From Bacteroidia bacterium (GTDB lineage Bacteria; Bacteroidota; Bacteroidia; Cytophagales; Flammeovirgaceae), in contig JAUIAB010000013.1 of assembly GCA_030425505.1 (NCBI GenBank), positions 1 through 64,000 of the forward strand: DNA of 64,000 bases, read 5' to 3'. Under the pieces are notes generated by a model. That model worked only from the letters and a program-made list of their open reading frames with translations. It had not been told where the DNA came from and did not search any database. Positions 27,406 through 36,855 of the stretch are shown here, in pieces. The position numbers and the translations under genes are program-made. Position 1 is the first letter of the stretch, and every line of letters starts with the position of its first letter.

Positions 27406-28806
27406 TTATTGTGATAATGAGCATTCTTCGTTTAAGATGATTGGTAAATTTGTTTCTTTTATTTTTCCAAACCCACCAGCTATATCAATAAGATTTTTGA
27501 ATCCATTTTTTTTCAATATGGAAGCTGCAATCATTGATCTATATCCTCCTGCACAGTGGATATGGTATTTTTTTGATCGAACTAAGCTTTCTATACTATC
27601 ATTTATGAAGTCTAACGGGAAGTTTTCTGCACTATCGATATGTCCTTTTTCAAACTCTGATGGCTTCCTAACATCTAGTATATTGATTTTTTGCTTAGAA
27701 AACTCTTTCTCAAACTCTTTAGGTGAAATTGATTTTATTTTTTCGACTTCTTTACCTTGTTTTTCCCATAATTCTAACCCTCCTTTTAAACATCCAACTG
27801 TATTATCATAGCCAACACGAGCCAGTCGAATCACAGCTTCTTCTTCTTTTCCCTCTTCACAAACTATTAGTATCTTTTGATTTATATCTTTAATTAGTGT
27901 TCCTACCCAAATGGCATACATTCCATTCAGCCCTATATTTATTGAGTCTGGGATAAAGCCTTGAGCAAAAACTTGAGGATCTCTTGTATCTAATATCAAA
28001 GCTCCACTATTTTTTTCTTTTTCAAATTCTTCGATGCTAAGAAGTTTAGTCCCTTTAGCTACTACTTCTGCAACTTCATCATAACCTTTCATATTTAGCA
28101 TTGCATTTTTTGCAAAGTATTGGGGCGGAGGCATTATCCCCTCTGTAACGGTTCTCACAAACTCTTCTTTGGTCATATCTTGCAATGCGTAGTTGGCTTG
28201 CTTTTGATTTTTAAGGGTATCACTTGTTTGCTTGCTAATGTTCTTTCCACAAGCAGAACCCGCACCATGAGCAGGGTATATGGTAATATCTTCTGAAAGG
28301 GGCAAAATTTTATTGTGCAAGGAATCATAAAGCATCCCAGCCAAGTCCTCTTTGCTCAGGTCACTTTTTACAGCGAGATCTGGTCTTCCTACTTCTCCAA
28401 TAAATAGCGTATCTCCTGTGAAAATAGCTTTTTCTTTTCCGTTTTCTATTAGTAAATATGTTGATGACTCCAGAGTATGCCCTGGTGTATGTAGTAGTTT
28501 GATTTGCAAGTCTCCTACTTCAAATATTTCTTCGTCTTTTGCTATATGTGCCTCATAGTCAGGTTTTGCATTTGGACCAAATACTATTTGACCTCCTGAT
28601 GCTTTTGCTAAGTCTATATGCCCAGAAACAAAGTCTGCATGAAAATGTGTTTCGAAGATGTATTTTATTTTTGCGCCAGCTTTTTCTGCTCTTTCCAAAT
28701 AAGGACTAGGATCTCTTAGTGGATCTATGATTGCAGCTTCTCCATTTGACTCTATGTAGTAAGCTGCTTCTGCTAAACAATTAGTATAAATTTGTTCTAC
28801 TTTCAT
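27406..28806 (-). CDS. Persulfide dioxygenase-rhodanese fusion (MBL fold, CstB/BLH-like)
   Basis: The 466-residue cytoplasmic enzyme has an N-terminal metallo-beta-lactamase domain (~1-245) with the metal motif THFHADFVSGH, HTPGHT and the Fe-binding Asp of FTGDTLF. Two rhodanese domains follow. The first (~255-350) has VCEEGKEEE in place of a normal CxxGxR active loop and is probably non-catalytic. The second (~365-460) has an intact HCAGGYRS loop. This architecture oxidises glutathione or low-molecular-weight persulfides and passes sulfur on (known for CstB and ETHE1 fusions). It lies in an operon with a TauE exporter, two YeeE subunits and an ArsR-type sensor. Confidence 0.9.
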   Translation of the reverse strand: MKVEQIYTNCLAEAAYYIESNGEAAIIDPLRDPSPYLERAEKAGAKIKYIFETHFHADFVSGHIDLAKASGGQIVFGPNAKPDYEAHIAKDEEIFEVGDLQIKLLHTPGHTLESSTYLLIENGKEKAIFTGDTLFIGEVGRPDLAVKSDLSKEDLAGMLYDSLHNKILPLSEDITIYPAHGAGSACGKNISKQTSDTLKNQKQANYALQDMTKEEFVRTVTEGIMPPPQYFAKNAMLNMKGYDEVAEVVAKGTKLLSIEEFEKEKNSGALILDTRDPQVFAQGFIPDSINIGLNGMYAIWVGTLIKDINQKILIVCEEGKEEEAVIRLARVGYDNTVGCLKGGLELWEKQGKEVEKIKSISPKEFEKEFSKQKINILDVRKPSEFEKGHIDSAENFPLDFINDSIESLVRSKKYHIHCAGGYRSMIAASILKKNGFKNLIDIAGGFGKIKETNLPIILNEECSLSQ

Positions 28807-28818
28807 TTCTTATATTTT

Positions 28819-29631
28819 TTATAAAAACAATTCTTTAGTTAGGATAAATGTGCCCATTATTAAAACAAACCATCCAAAAATTTCTTTTAGTTTCTTATTG
28901 GAAATGCGGCTAGAGAGTTTGATCCCTATAAATATTCCTGCAATAGCAAATAAGCTAAAGACTCCTAAGAAGTTCCAGTCTATTGGTTGGTTTGCTATGT
29001 CTCCTGTAAAGCCAATCAGTGATTTTACTGAGATTATTACAAGGGAAGATCCTATTGCTTCTTTCATAGAAATCCCTCCTAGTATTACTAATGCTGGAAT
29101 TATCAAAAACCCTCCTCCAGCACCTACTAGTCCTGTGAAGAAACCCACTATCATTCCTTCAGCTCCAATCAGAAAGTAATCTTTAGCTTTATAAACTTTT
29201 GTTTCTTTTTCATGATTTTTGATACCATCTTTTTTTTGGATCATTGAAAATGCAGCTAGTATCATTAGTATTGCAAAGAGTATTAGAATTGCTAAATTTT
29301 TGGTAATCTCTAAGCCTCTAATTGTAAACCAGTAATCTGGTAATGAAGGAACTACATATGCCCTAGTCATGTAAACAGATACTAGGGATGGAAGTGCAAA
29401 AAGGAAAATAATTTTAAAATTGACTAGCTTTTTCTTAATGTAAGATAACGAACCTATTCCAGAACTAATTCCAACAACAAATAGAGAATAGGATGTAGCT
29501 AAGACTGGTGATACTCTAAACAAGTATACTAATATTGGCACTGTAAGTATTGATCCTCCGCCTCCAATAAGACCTAGCGAAATTCCAACTACTAATGCCC
29601 CAAAATAACCTATAATTTGTAGTATACCCAT
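28819..29631 (-). CDS. Sulfite exporter TauE/SafE family protein
   Basis: The 270-residue membrane protein has two homologous halves with GLIGGGGSILTVPILVYLF near the N-terminus and GLVGAGGGFLIIPALVILGG in the second half, the TauE/SafE repeat signature. It is the second gene of the sulfur operon, five bases after the ArsR-type regulator and 12 before the persulfide dioxygenase. Export of sulfite formed by the dioxygenase is the likely role (inference from context). Confidence 0.9.
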   Translation of the reverse strand: MGILQIIGYFGALVVGISLGLIGGGGSILTVPILVYLFRVSPVLATSYSLFVVGISSGIGSLSYIKKKLVNFKIIFLFALPSLVSVYMTRAYVVPSLPDYWFTIRGLEITKNLAILILFAILMILAAFSMIQKKDGIKNHEKETKVYKAKDYFLIGAEGMIVGFFTGLVGAGGGFLIIPALVILGGISMKEAIGSSLVIISVKSLIGFTGDIANQPIDWNFLGVFSLFAIAGIFIGIKLSSRISNKKLKEIFGWFVLIMGTFILTKELFL

Positions 29632-29636
29632 TTTGT

Positions 29637-29942
29637 CTATACCAGGTTACAGTCGCAGTTTTCAATACACTCTAGCACTTTAACTATATTTTTTTCTTTG
29701 AGAGAATACAGCTGCGTTTTCCCATCACGCTTTGAGCTCAATAAACCTTTAAGCTTCAAACCCATTAAATGGTGAGACATAAGTGACTGCTCACAATTGA
29801 GCTCATTACACAGTTCACTTACACTCATTTCTTCATTTTTTTGAAGCTTTTCTATTATTAAAAGTCTTATAGGGTGCGCTATTGCTTTTAGTATAAATGC
29901 TGCTTTGGAAAGCTTTTGTTCAAGACTATTTTCTTTTGCCAT
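29637..29942 (-). CDS. ArsR-family sulfur-responsive repressor (BigR/SqrR-like)
   Basis: This small winged-helix regulator (~101 residues) has a helix-turn-helix in VSELCNELNCEQSLMSHHLM and a wing in SSKRDGKTQLYSL. Cysteines at the recognition region (ELCNELNC) and at the C-terminus (ENCDC) recall the disulfide/tetrasulfide pair of BigR and SqrR, which release DNA when persulfides appear. The longest frame starts at 29957, but that ATG lies inside a TAnnTTTG -7 element, so 29948 or 29942 is more credible. It heads the sulfur operon. Confidence 0.82.
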   Translation of the reverse strand: MAKENSLEQKLSKAAFILKAIAHPIRLLIIEKLQKNEEMSVSELCNELNCEQSLMSHHLMGLKLKGLLSSKRDGKTQLYSLKEKNIVKVLECIENCDCNLV

Positions 29943-29954
29943 GGTCATTTCAAA

Positions 29955-29979
29955 CAAATATATGAAAATATTTTCATAT
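29955..29979 (-). promoter_or_regulatory. Promoter with overlapping palindromic operator of the sulfur operon
   Basis: A perfect 20-base palindrome (ATATGAAAATATTTTCATAT, 29960-29979) overlaps the minus-strand -7 element TATATTTG (29962-29955), an exact TAnnTTTG match. A repressor bound here would cover the promoter. The position, immediately before the ArsR-type gene, suggests autoregulation by that protein (inference). Confidence 0.6.
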
Positions 29980-30036
29980 GTAAATATAAATTTTAAAATA
30001 AATACACATTATTTCATTCTCTACTGGGATTATTCG

Positions 30037-30837
30037 TTATAAATAAGCTTTAATATTATCTTCTTCTAGCTTTCCAGCACAAATAAAGTATGGGTTTCTT
30101 AGTGTTTCTCTTGCCCCATAGTTTAATGGCTTCCCGTTTTCGACTGACAGCACTTTCCCTCCTGCTTCTTCTACTATAATTTGCGAAGCTGCTATATCCC
30201 ATTCCATTGTTGGAGCAAATCTTGGGTAAATATGTGCACTACCTTCTGCCACTAGCATTAGTTTTAATGAGCTACCTGATCTCTTTAGATTTGGGTTCTT
30301 TAGTTGCTCAATAAACTGTGTCGTTTTTTCATCTAAATGTGATCTGGATACTACTATTTCAAGGTTTTGATCACTTAATGAAAATGTGTTTGCAGAAATT
30401 TGAAAAGGAGTCCCCTCCCCTACTACTTTCCAAGCTCCTTTACCTTTGATTGCATAAAACATTTCTTGCTTTACTGGGAGATAAACCACTCCTAGTGCAA
30501 CTTTATTGCTGGATATAAAAGCAATGTTTACAGTAAATTCTCCATTTCTTTTTATGAATTCTTTTGTTCCATCTAAAGGATCAATCAGCCAATAATCTTT
30601 AGAAGAGTTATCTGTACTGAGCTGATGCTCCCCTTCTTCACTAATTATTTCAAACTCTGTTTTAATGAGGTGACTTGTAATTACATTGTGTGACTTTTCA
30701 TCAGCCTCTGTCAAAGGAGTTTTATTTTCTTTTATGGAAATGTTTAAATTCTCTGAAGCATTATATATTTTCATTATTTCATTTCCTGCTTCTTTTGCGG
30801 CTTTTAGTGCTATTTCTAATTCTTTGTCTAAATTCAT
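30037..30837 (-). CDS. cysQ: 3'(2'),5'-bisphosphate nucleotidase
   Basis: CysQ removes the 3'-phosphate from adenosine 3',5'-bisphosphate made during sulfate assimilation. The 266-residue length is normal. The inositol-monophosphatase-fold metal motifs are present: EADEKSH, EEGEH, DPLDGTKEF and WDIAASQIIVEEAGG. It lies 14 bases after sbcC and 79 before the sulfur operon promoter on the same strand. Confidence 0.92.
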   Translation of the reverse strand: MNLDKELEIALKAAKEAGNEIMKIYNASENLNISIKENKTPLTEADEKSHNVITSHLIKTEFEIISEEGEHQLSTDNSSKDYWLIDPLDGTKEFIKRNGEFTVNIAFISSNKVALGVVYLPVKQEMFYAIKGKGAWKVVGEGTPFQISANTFSLSDQNLEIVVSRSHLDEKTTQFIEQLKNPNLKRSGSSLKLMLVAEGSAHIYPRFAPTMEWDIAASQIIVEEAGGKVLSVENGKPLNYGARETLRNPYFICAGKLEEDNIKAYL

Positions 30838-30851
30838 TTTTCTTTACTTTA

Positions 30852-33800
30852 TTACCAGCTACTATTTATTTTACTTCCTTTTTCTTCAGAATGTGTTATT
30901 TTCAAATATACATCTACTTCTTGTTGTAATTCTTCCACGTGAGAAATAACTCCTACTATTCTATTTTCTTTTCGTAGGTTTCGCAAGGATTCAAAGACTA
31001 TAGAAAGAGATTCTTTGTCTAAGGAACCAAAACCTTCGTCTAAGAAGAAGAAACTCTGATCTGATTGCTTCATACTTTGAACATGATCGGATAGAGCCAG
31101 CGCCAAACAGAGAGATGCCTGAAAGGTTTGTCCTCCAGAAAGTGTTTTTACTAATCTCCTTCTGCCAGAATTTAGATAGTCGATAATCATCAACTCATTG
31201 TTTTCTCCTACTTCTAATTGGAGTTGGTAGTTGGTTAGTTTTTTGAAACGCTCATTCGCTGTTTGAATTAGTTGATGTAGATAAATAGAGGATACATAAG
31301 ATACAAATCCTTTTCCTTTGAATAGTTTTTGTAAAAGCTGTAACTGATCTATACGCTTGTCTTTTTGTTCTTTCTCAACGGATAGTTTTTTCTTTTTTTC
31401 GAGATTGGTTTGAGTTGCCGTAATTTCTCTTTTTAGCACTTCACTTTCATTGGACAACTGATAAAGTAATTCTTCTAGATCTATTAAACTTTGTTTTAGT
31501 TTTTGTACATCTTCTTGGGATACTCGCTGACCGTCTATCTCTGCATTTAGTTTTTTTATTGATTCTTCTATGTTGAATTTTCTTTCATCAAATTCTTTTA
31601 CTGCTTTTCTGTATTGTTCAAGTTGATCTTTATACAAAAAGATTTGTTTAATATCTTCAATATCTTTTACTGTAGCAGTATCCTTTATTTCTTTATTAAG
31701 TTGTTTTACTATTTTATCTAATTGCATGTTTAGCCCTTTCAAAGACTCTTCTTCTTGGTTTATACTTCCTTTTAGTTGGTTTAAAATATTCTGTTTTTTA
31801 TTAATTTTTTGTTTTTGGTTTTCATATTTTACCTCGATTTCTGCTATAAACTTTTTACCCCCCTTTATTTTCTCTTCAAGGTCGTCTAAGGCTTTGTTTT
31901 TTTCAATTTCAAAATCAAAAAAGTGTAACTGCGATAGAGCTTGTTCTTTTTTGCCTTTAAGTGCGGCAGTCTGCTTTTCTATTTCTAATAAGGCATTGGT
32001 ATTAGCCTCTCCTTTTTCAAAAAGAGTTTCCAGAAAGGTCTTTTGTTCGCCAAGATCTCTCTGTAGTTTTTTATGCTCTTTTTCGCCGTCTTGTATTTCA
32101 ATTTTTGCAGCTTCCAAATAGTTACTATTTTTCCATTCTGTTTTAGTAGAAGGAAATGCTGCATTATGTTTTTCGAGTTTTTCTTGTAGTTTTTTCAGCT
32201 CTTTTCGCAAGACATCAATCTGAATAAGATCATTCGCTTGTTGCCTTATTCGTTCCTCTAGTCTTGTCAACAAGTTTTTAATAGCATCAATGCTCTTTTC
32301 TATGCTTATTTTCTTTTGGCTATTCTCTTTGTATAGATGCATTGCCGTTGCATTATTTGCTGGGCTAGGATGCTCTTTTGATCCGCACAAAGGGCATTTT
32401 TCATCTGGGTGCAAAAGATACGCTTTTTGAGATAGCATTACCTCAAAGCTCAGGTTTTCAGCTTTTTGATTGCATTGTTCTAATTCAGTCGCTTCTTTTT
32501 TTAGAGAGCTTATTACAATACTCTTTAATTTCTCTAAATTTTTCTCACTTGCTTCACCAATTTCAATTTTCAGGTTTATTGCTTCATCAAAAAAGTAGCT
32601 TTTTGTTTCTTCTACTTCTTTTTCAATTCTCGCAAGAGAGTTTTTTGTTTTTTCTATGCTATCAATAAGCATATTCGTGGTACTATTCCAGCTATCTACT
32701 TTTACTATTTCTACGAGTACTCTTTGATTTTCATGGGACTTGTTTATTTGCAGTTCAAGGTTCTCTATTTTTTCTTTAGCTTTTTGTTTATCTAATGCTA
32801 TTCTTTTTTTTTCCTCTTTCAGTTCATTTAAAGAAGTTTGGTTTTTTACTTCTTCCTTATCTAATTCTTTTAAATCTACGATGCATTCTAGCTCTGCTAT
32901 CTTTTTCTCAAATATTTCTTTTTGAAGGAAGTTTTGTTCGGTTTTTTCAAATTCTTTAGCGTCTTCTTTCAGCTTTTTGCTAAGTGTTTCCAGCTCCGCT
33001 CTTTTGGGGATAATAGAGGTTTCAGTTTTTTTAACTTCTTTATTTAGGTGTTCATATTCAAAATACAGCTTTGAGAACTTTCCTTCTACATACTCATAAG
33101 ATTTGACTTTTTCTTTATATAGTTTAATTTTTTCTTCAGAGTTGAGTAAGTCTTTTAATTCAGCTTGATGGTTTTGCAATACTTGATTCTTGTCATATAA
33201 TTCTTTGCTTTTTTCAAATTCCTTTTTCTTATTCTGGTATTCTCTGGACTTATTCTGTCTATTTTTATCAATTTCAGAGAGGTTACGTTCTTTTTCAGCT
33301 AGTGTTTCTTTAGATATTTCCTGAAGATGAGAAAGTTCTCCTTCCAGAAAGGATTTTTCTTGCTCACATTTTTTTTTAAGCTTAGCTACTGTTCCCGAAA
33401 AATCAAAACGATTTAGCTGAAATAGCTCTTCTAGCATATTGGTACGCTGCATAGGAGATTGGCTAATGAAGCTTTGAAATTTACCTTGAGGGATTATTAT
33501 GCTATGCTTGAAGTTTTCATAGCTCATCCCAGTAGCTTCATTTGTGTTTAACTCTTCTAAAAGATGCCAATCTCCTTCTCTTTTTACGTATGCTTTCCTC
33601 TCTGGAGTTCGGATATCATCAAATTTTTTAGAGTTCCTTTTTGCCTCGTAGGTGTATCGATACAGCTTTTTGTCTCCTAAACCTCCTAAAAACTCAAAGT
33701 CTATCCATAACTTATTGGAGTCTAGGTTCATGATGTTATAAGATCGTTTGTCTTGCAGGTTTAGTCTTTCTGTTTGTCCATAAAGGGCTAAAGACATCGC

Positions 33801-33938
33801 TTCCAGAATGGTTGATTTCCCACTGCCTACTTTTCCAAAAATCCCAAAAAGTTTATCTTCTGTAAGTTTTAGAAAATCAATTTCTTGCTTTTCTTTATAA
33901 GAGTAAATACCTGATATTGTAAGGTTTATAGGAAGCAT
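30852..33938 (-). CDS. sbcC: Exonuclease SbcC subunit (Rad50-like ATPase)
   Basis: The 1,028-residue SMC-like ATPase of the SbcCD nuclease processes hairpins and broken DNA ends. It has Walker A GKVGSGKST in the N-terminal lobe, and two long coiled-coil arms around a zinc hook CPLCGSKEH at about residue 511. The C-terminal lobe carries signature LSGGQTFQASLCLAL and Walker B SFFFLDEGFGSLD. sbcD lies directly upstream with three bases between. Confidence 0.94.
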   Translation of the reverse strand: MLPINLTISGIYSYKEKQEIDFLKLTEDKLFGIFGKVGSGKSTILEAMSLALYGQTERLNLQDKRSYNIMNLDSNKLWIDFEFLGGLGDKKLYRYTYEAKRNSKKFDDIRTPERKAYVKREGDWHLLEELNTNEATGMSYENFKHSIIIPQGKFQSFISQSPMQRTNMLEELFQLNRFDFSGTVAKLKKKCEQEKSFLEGELSHLQEISKETLAEKERNLSEIDKNRQNKSREYQNKKKEFEKSKELYDKNQVLQNHQAELKDLLNSEEKIKLYKEKVKSYEYVEGKFSKLYFEYEHLNKEVKKTETSIIPKRAELETLSKKLKEDAKEFEKTEQNFLQKEIFEKKIAELECIVDLKELDKEEVKNQTSLNELKEEKKRIALDKQKAKEKIENLELQINKSHENQRVLVEIVKVDSWNSTTNMLIDSIEKTKNSLARIEKEVEETKSYFFDEAINLKIEIGEASEKNLEKLKSIVISSLKKEATELEQCNQKAENLSFEVMLSQKAYLLHPDEKCPLCGSKEHPSPANNATAMHLYKENSQKKISIEKSIDAIKNLLTRLEERIRQQANDLIQIDVLRKELKKLQEKLEKHNAAFPSTKTEWKNSNYLEAAKIEIQDGEKEHKKLQRDLGEQKTFLETLFEKGEANTNALLEIEKQTAALKGKKEQALSQLHFFDFEIEKNKALDDLEEKIKGGKKFIAEIEVKYENQKQKINKKQNILNQLKGSINQEEESLKGLNMQLDKIVKQLNKEIKDTATVKDIEDIKQIFLYKDQLEQYRKAVKEFDERKFNIEESIKKLNAEIDGQRVSQEDVQKLKQSLIDLEELLYQLSNESEVLKREITATQTNLEKKKKLSVEKEQKDKRIDQLQLLQKLFKGKGFVSYVSSIYLHQLIQTANERFKKLTNYQLQLEVGENNELMIIDYLNSGRRRLVKTLSGGQTFQASLCLALALSDHVQSMKQSDQSFFFLDEGFGSLDKESLSIVFESLRNLRKENRIVGVISHVEELQQEVDVYLKITHSEEKGSKINSSW

Positions 33939-33941
33939 GAT

Positions 33942-35177
33942 TTATTGTAAGTTCTCATAGTTTTCAGATGCTATTTCTCCAAAAAGCTGAATTAAGGATT
34001 CATCTGGAGTTTGGCGGGTTTTTCTCTCAAAAAAGTCTTTAAAAAGGCTTAGTACGCCTTTGGTTTCATCTATCTTATTTATTCCTTTTTCTTCTTTTTT
34101 ATCCTCAGAGATGGGCTTGGGAATCAGAGATACTATTCGAGGATGTGACTTCATTATTTTGAGTTTATCTTCTGCCGACAGATAGTTGTCAGTTGCAACG
34201 GATAACTCAACAAAACTTTCCTGGTTCTTTTCAAGCCAACTTAAACTATCCAAAACACTATTACATGTCTTTTTCTTTAGTTTTTTGCCACTTTTTAGCT
34301 CAATCTTTTTTATAGTAGTTTTTTGAGCATCATCAAACTCAACTAGAGAAATATATTTTGTAGGGTTTGTTTCGTGAAAGTTGTAGTTTAAAATGCTTCC
34401 TGAATAGATAACTGGTTTATCTTTTGTATTTAAATTTTGGAAACTGTGTATATGACCAAGAGCCGTATAGTCAATAGCATCAGGTATATCAGCAACGTAA
34501 ATTGGCTCTGCACCTCCTAGATATAAGGTTTGCTTTTCGTCTAGGGGCTCTTCAATTTGTTTTGCACTATCACTCAGCATGAAGTAGTGGGTAACTAATA
34601 TGTTAATGCTTTGACGGTCAAGGTGTTTTTCAGCGATTGCATGCCAACTAGTACGAATCACTTTTCTAAACTCAAACTTTAAGTCCTCGCTTTTTATTTT
34701 TTGCTGAAGTCTCGCCTGACTCGCATAAGGTGATAAGATTAGTTTAATTGGCACTGAATTATTGTGAAGCTGTATTTTAATTAAGCCTGGATGCGTACAA
34801 GATATTTTTGTTCCATTTCTCAATGTTGTAGGCTTTATCTTTGAATCTGGGAAGCCTTGAAAAGTAATTCCTGAAACAGATGCTAAAGCTTCTGGTGCTT
34901 CAATTTTCTCTGCTGAGTCATGATTTCCTGCTATTACTACAACAGGGCGAAGACCATTTTTACTCAGCTCATAGCATTTTCTATAGAATAGTTCTATGGA
35001 TTCATTTGGAGGGTTGTAAGCATCAAATATATCTCCTGCAATGATGACTAAATCTACTTCTTTTTCATTGGCTTTTTCTACAATTTCCTGGAGAACCTGT
35101 TCTTGCTCTTCATGCCTAGAAAATTGATTTAGTTTTTTACCTAAATGCCAGTCTGAGGTGTGTAAAATTTTTATCAA
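33942..35177 (-). CDS. sbcD: Exonuclease SbcD subunit (Mre11-like nuclease)
   Basis: The 411-residue metallophosphoesterase subunit of SbcCD carries all phosphoesterase motifs: LHTSDWHLGKKL, AGDIFDAYNPP, AGNHDS, a VTHYFM histidine motif and ALGHIHSFQ. The C-terminal capping region (~280-411) follows. It is co-transcribed with sbcC and follows the histidine kinase gene by 30 bases. Confidence 0.94.
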   Translation of the reverse strand: MIKILHTSDWHLGKKLNQFSRHEEQEQVLQEIVEKANEKEVDLVIIAGDIFDAYNPPNESIELFYRKCYELSKNGLRPVVVIAGNHDSAEKIEAPEALASVSGITFQGFPDSKIKPTTLRNGTKISCTHPGLIKIQLHNNSVPIKLILSPYASQARLQQKIKSEDLKFEFRKVIRTSWHAIAEKHLDRQSINILVTHYFMLSDSAKQIEEPLDEKQTLYLGGAEPIYVADIPDAIDYTALGHIHSFQNLNTKDKPVIYSGSILNYNFHETNPTKYISLVEFDDAQKTTIKKIELKSGKKLKKKTCNSVLDSLSWLEKNQESFVELSVATDNYLSAEDKLKIMKSHPRIVSLIPKPISEDKKEEKGINKIDETKGVLSLFKDFFERKTRQTPDESLIQLFGEIASENYENLQ

Positions 35178-35207
35178 TATTGTCTCTTTCTTATTGAGTG
35201 GTCTAAT

Positions 35208-36683
35208 TTAGCTTAGATCTGCCTTATTAGGTAAGATGACTTTAAATAAAGTTCCTTTTCTATCTTCTGAACGTACAATGATATTACCCTGTAAAAAGTT
35301 TACTATTTGTTTAAGTATATATAGCCCTAAACCTGCTCCCTCTGAAATTTCTGAACCACGATAAAACATATCAAATATTTTAGCCTTCACCATATTCTCA
35401 ATACCAATCCCGTTATCTTTTACCTCGATGATGCACTTATCTTGTTTGGTCTGTATTTTTAAAAATATCTTATTTTCTTTTTTATTAGAATCTATAAATT
35501 GTAGTGCATTAGATAAGAGTATTCGGATGATTTCTCTAACTCTGTTAATATCACTGTAGAATACAAACTCGTCTTCAAGCTTTTTCTTTATTTGTACTTT
35601 TTGAATGTTTTTATGAAACTCAAATTCCTTAAGAAAGTCAGATAATAAATTACGAAAATTAACTTCACTTATTTCAGATTTTGCATTTAAGTTTTCTGAA
35701 TAGGTAACTATGCTGTAGACGAATTGATTTAGTTTTTTCACTCGATCGCTGATCATTTCTACATATTTCAGAGATGTCTCGTCTTTCATGTCTAACTCCA
35801 TCAAATTGAGCAACCCCTCGATAGAACATAGTGGTCCTCTAAGATCATGAGAGACTTTATAGACGAAGTTATCTATCTCATTACTCCTTTGTATTAGTTG
35901 TTGACCAAGAGTTTTAAGATCTTGTTTTGCTTTGATTTTTTCAGTAACATCACTCAAAACAACCAATAAGGCTTCTGTATCTTTAAAGTTTATAGTATTG
36001 GAGTATAATTCTATGTGCTTAATTCTCTTGCTTGCAGTTTTTACTTGTTTTAGCTTTGTATTTTTTTCATTTAATAATATTTGCTTTATACCTTTTTTAG
36101 GTCTATGTCCTATCCATAGGTCTGAAATTGATTTTTTTGATAGCTCCGCAATAGGAATACCAAAGAAATTTGATGCTGCCAGATTGGTATTCATGATTCT
36201 ACCATTATCTTCTTCTATCACAAACATTGGCGCACTGTGGTTTAGAAAAGTGCGCTTCCAGAAAACTTCATTGGATGTCGACCCATTAAAAAAATTAAAC
36301 TCTAAACTTCTCTTTTCAGCTTTACTTTTTCCTGTTTCGCTTTCTCTAAACTTTATTTTGTAAGGAAGTACTTCATTTGTCTCTGCCTTTATTAATTGGA
36401 TTACCTCTTTTATTTCTCTATTCGCTAAATTAATCGATAAAGGTATTCGTGCTATTTTTTCTGAAAGATTGTCATCCAAAAGAGCCCTCTTTACTATGTT
36501 CTTGCCTTGATTATTTATTATCAAAATATCAAAGTGGTTGTACACAAAAACTTCTTTGAGCTGATCTACACTACTAACCTGTTTAACAAAGAACCAAATA
36601 TGTGCTTTTTCAAGCTTTTGATTCAATTGTAAAAATTCATCTGCATAATTGCCTACATATAGTAAGTGCAATTTTTTGTACAT
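35208..36683 (-). CDS. PAS-domain sensor histidine kinase with degenerate receiver domain
   Basis: The 491-residue cytoplasmic kinase has no transmembrane segment. Residues ~1-115 resemble a receiver domain (LHLLYVGNYADEF, ILIINNQGKN) but the acceptor Asp position is Asn. A PAS domain (~150-260, PMFVIEEDNGRIMNTNLAASNFFG) is followed by a HisKA domain with H-box VSHDLRGPL, N-box LLSNALQF, G1 DNGIGI and G2 GAGLGLYI. It should autophosphorylate on the H-box His. The signal and partner regulator are not evident. Confidence 0.87.
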   Translation of the reverse strand: MYKKLHLLYVGNYADEFLQLNQKLEKAHIWFFVKQVSSVDQLKEVFVYNHFDILIINNQGKNIVKRALLDDNLSEKIARIPLSINLANREIKEVIQLIKAETNEVLPYKIKFRESETGKSKAEKRSLEFNFFNGSTSNEVFWKRTFLNHSAPMFVIEEDNGRIMNTNLAASNFFGIPIAELSKKSISDLWIGHRPKKGIKQILLNEKNTKLKQVKTASKRIKHIELYSNTINFKDTEALLVVLSDVTEKIKAKQDLKTLGQQLIQRSNEIDNFVYKVSHDLRGPLCSIEGLLNLMELDMKDETSLKYVEMISDRVKKLNQFVYSIVTYSENLNAKSEISEVNFRNLLSDFLKEFEFHKNIQKVQIKKKLEDEFVFYSDINRVREIIRILLSNALQFIDSNKKENKIFLKIQTKQDKCIIEVKDNGIGIENMVKAKIFDMFYRGSEISEGAGLGLYILKQIVNFLQGNIIVRSEDRKGTLFKVILPNKADLS

Positions 36684-36855
36684 AGAAGATTTTAGTAAGT
36701 GAGTATAGTTAAAAAGTTATTATATATCTTTTAGTTCAACTTTAACTCTAGATATTACGTACTAAATTAATCAATATACTGTAAAGAACCTTTTTCCATG
36801 AGTAAAAAACGTTACAACTTGAAGTGATCCTCTGTACAGTATTTAACAACTCTTA

